Source: Marinicella meishanensis (GTDB lineage Bacteria > Pseudomonadota > Gammaproteobacteria > Xanthomonadales > Marinicellaceae). Taken from it: 64,000 nt of DNA. The notes under the pieces are model-generated. The model saw nothing but the letters and a program-made list of their open reading frames with translations. It was not told where the DNA came from and searched no databases. Shown piece after piece: positions 63,209-64,000 of this stretch. A program made the position numbers and the translations under genes. The DNA lies in the NCBI RefSeq assembly GCF_019931145.1, contig NZ_JAIOUV010000004.1, positions 1-64,000 of the forward strand, in the 5' to 3' direction. Within the stretch, counting starts at the first letter, position 1. Each line of letters begins with the position of its first letter.

Positions 63209-64000
63209 ATGTCCAATCAGCCCGACTCATTGCGCGATCAATTGAACCAATTGATGCGCCATGAGCGGGCGCAACTGTTGGCCATTTTGATCCAAAAAGT
63301 CAATGACTTCGAATTGGCCGAGGACGCGTTGCAAGAGGCTTTTGTCAAAGCCTGGAGTCACTGGCCTGATGCCGCCATTCCTGACAACCCCAAAAGCTGG
63401 TTGTTGAAAACCGCCTACCACCATGCCATCGATGGCTTGCGGCGGCAAAGCAACTTTCATCGCAAGCAACCACTGATCAGTCAATTACAAGAACTGCAAC
63501 ATGAATTGTCTGGCGCACACACCGACCATGACATCGCCGATGAACGCTTGCGGTTGATCTTCAGTTGTTGTCACCCGGCACTGGATGAAACCACGCAAGT
63601 GGCCCTGACCTTGAACACCGTGTGTGGCTTCACCGCCGAACAGGTGGCGGCCTCATTCATGCTCAAAACCACCACCCAGGCGCAACGCCTGGTGCGCGCC
63701 AAACGCAAGATCAAATTGTCGGGCATCCCCTATCAAGTGCCGGATTCGGCGCAATTGCCCACGCGTTTGAATCAGGTGTTGTCGGTGATCTACCTGATTT
63801 ACAATGCCGGTTATTATGCCCATGAACAACTGGGGCTGATCAATCCGGTGCACACCGATGAAGCCATGTATTTGGCCAACACCTTGAATCAACTGCTGCC
63901 CGATCAAGCCGAAGTGTTGGGCTTATTGGCCTTGATGCAATTTCACCAATCGCGCATGCCAGCCCGCCATGCGCACCCTGACCGCTTCATCAGTTTGGAA
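63209..64000 (+). CDS. ECF42-like sigma factor, partial at right edge
   Basis: The frame from ATG 63209 stays open to the last base of the window (264 codons seen); the C-terminus is outside. Region 2 is in VNDFELAEDALQEAFVKAWSHW and NPKSWLLKTAYHHAIDGLRR. Region 4 is in ADERLRLIFSCCHPALDETTQVAL and MLKTTTQAQRLVRAKRKIKLSG. The stretch after it (VLSVIYLIYNAGYYAHE) begins the long C-terminal extension typical of ECF42 sigma factors, which modulates their activity. The paired DGPF gene upstream supports this assignment. Confidence 0.88.
   Translation, partial: MSNQPDSLRDQLNQLMRHERAQLLAILIQKVNDFELAEDALQEAFVKAWSHWPDAAIPDNPKSWLLKTAYHHAIDGLRRQSNFHRKQPLISQLQELQHELSGAHTDHDIADERLRLIFSCCHPALDETTQVALTLNTVCGFTAEQVAASFMLKTTTQAQRLVRAKRKIKLSGIPYQVPDSAQLPTRLNQVLSVIYLIYNAGYYAHEQLGLINPVHTDEAMYLANTLNQLLPDQAEVLGLLALMQFHQSRMPARHAHPDRFISLE

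Noticed and set aside
1-64000. tRNA, rRNA, CRISPR arrays, insertion-sequence transposases, phage genes
   Set aside because: No cloverleaf-like T-loop motif, no regularly spaced identical repeats of CRISPR length, and no transposase or integrase motif was seen on reading both strands.

Overview
The window reads as chromosome of a free-living gammaproteobacterium of intermediate G+C, with dense coding and many genes coupled through 4-base ATGA overlaps. The arginine pathway is the Xanthomonadales kind: N-acetylornithine carbamoyltransferase plus a fused N-acetylglutamate synthase/kinase. The large set of secreted FG-GAP, PKD, P-domain and CTERM-like proteins fits a marine heterotroph near Marinicella or Lysobacter. 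That placement is inference from gene content only; there is no rRNA gene in the window to test it.

Layout. 434-7703 (minus): a six-gene arginine operon, argF'-argG-argE-argAB-argC-argH. It is preceded by a 37-codon leader peptide with four consecutive arginine codons, a competing antiterminator pairing and an intrinsic terminator. This looks like classical ribosome-stalling attenuation applied to arginine, and it is the most interesting item here. 8156-13770 (minus): GMC oxidoreductase, an Opp/Dpp-type ABC importer without a binding protein, and a GNAT acetyltransferase. 13922-20028: a secreted FG-GAP protein, a Tat-exported molybdenum hydroxylase pair (IorAB-like) and a two-haem cytochrome c. 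20136-23322: histidine kinase, OmpR-type regulator and alpha/beta hydrolase. 23474-29127: a secreted protein of unknown function, clpB with a sigma-32 promoter, an FmdB-type zinc ribbon, and an LpxL/HtrB-like acyltransferase. The acyltransferase lies between two tandem REP-like repeat clusters and follows a candidate structured RNA.

29851-41801: a large secreted serine endoprotease, a SPOR protein with argS, Fur-controlled feoAB, and mutL-miaA and dtd. 41852-49178: an ECF sigma factor coupled to a membrane Ser/Thr kinase with a long repeat-rich tail, divergent from an FG-GAP protein, then a multidomain secreted endonuclease I. 49232-54361: S9 peptidase, a CTERM-like anchored protein, a CadC-like membrane regulator and a small tail-anchored protein. 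54402-62647: small lipid or redox modules with local regulators (TetR with twin operators facing an SDR; MarR with a palindrome facing a hydrolase-thioesterase operon; an XRE-membrane protein-oxidoreductase operon). 62844-64000: a YciI/DGPF protein followed by an ECF42-like sigma factor that runs off the right edge.

Several housekeeping genes (lpxL-like, mutL, dtd, the 59691-60473 hydrolase) have a -10-like hexamer only 6-8 bases before the start codon, which suggests leaderless transcripts. No tRNA, rRNA, CRISPR array, insertion sequence or prophage gene was recognised.
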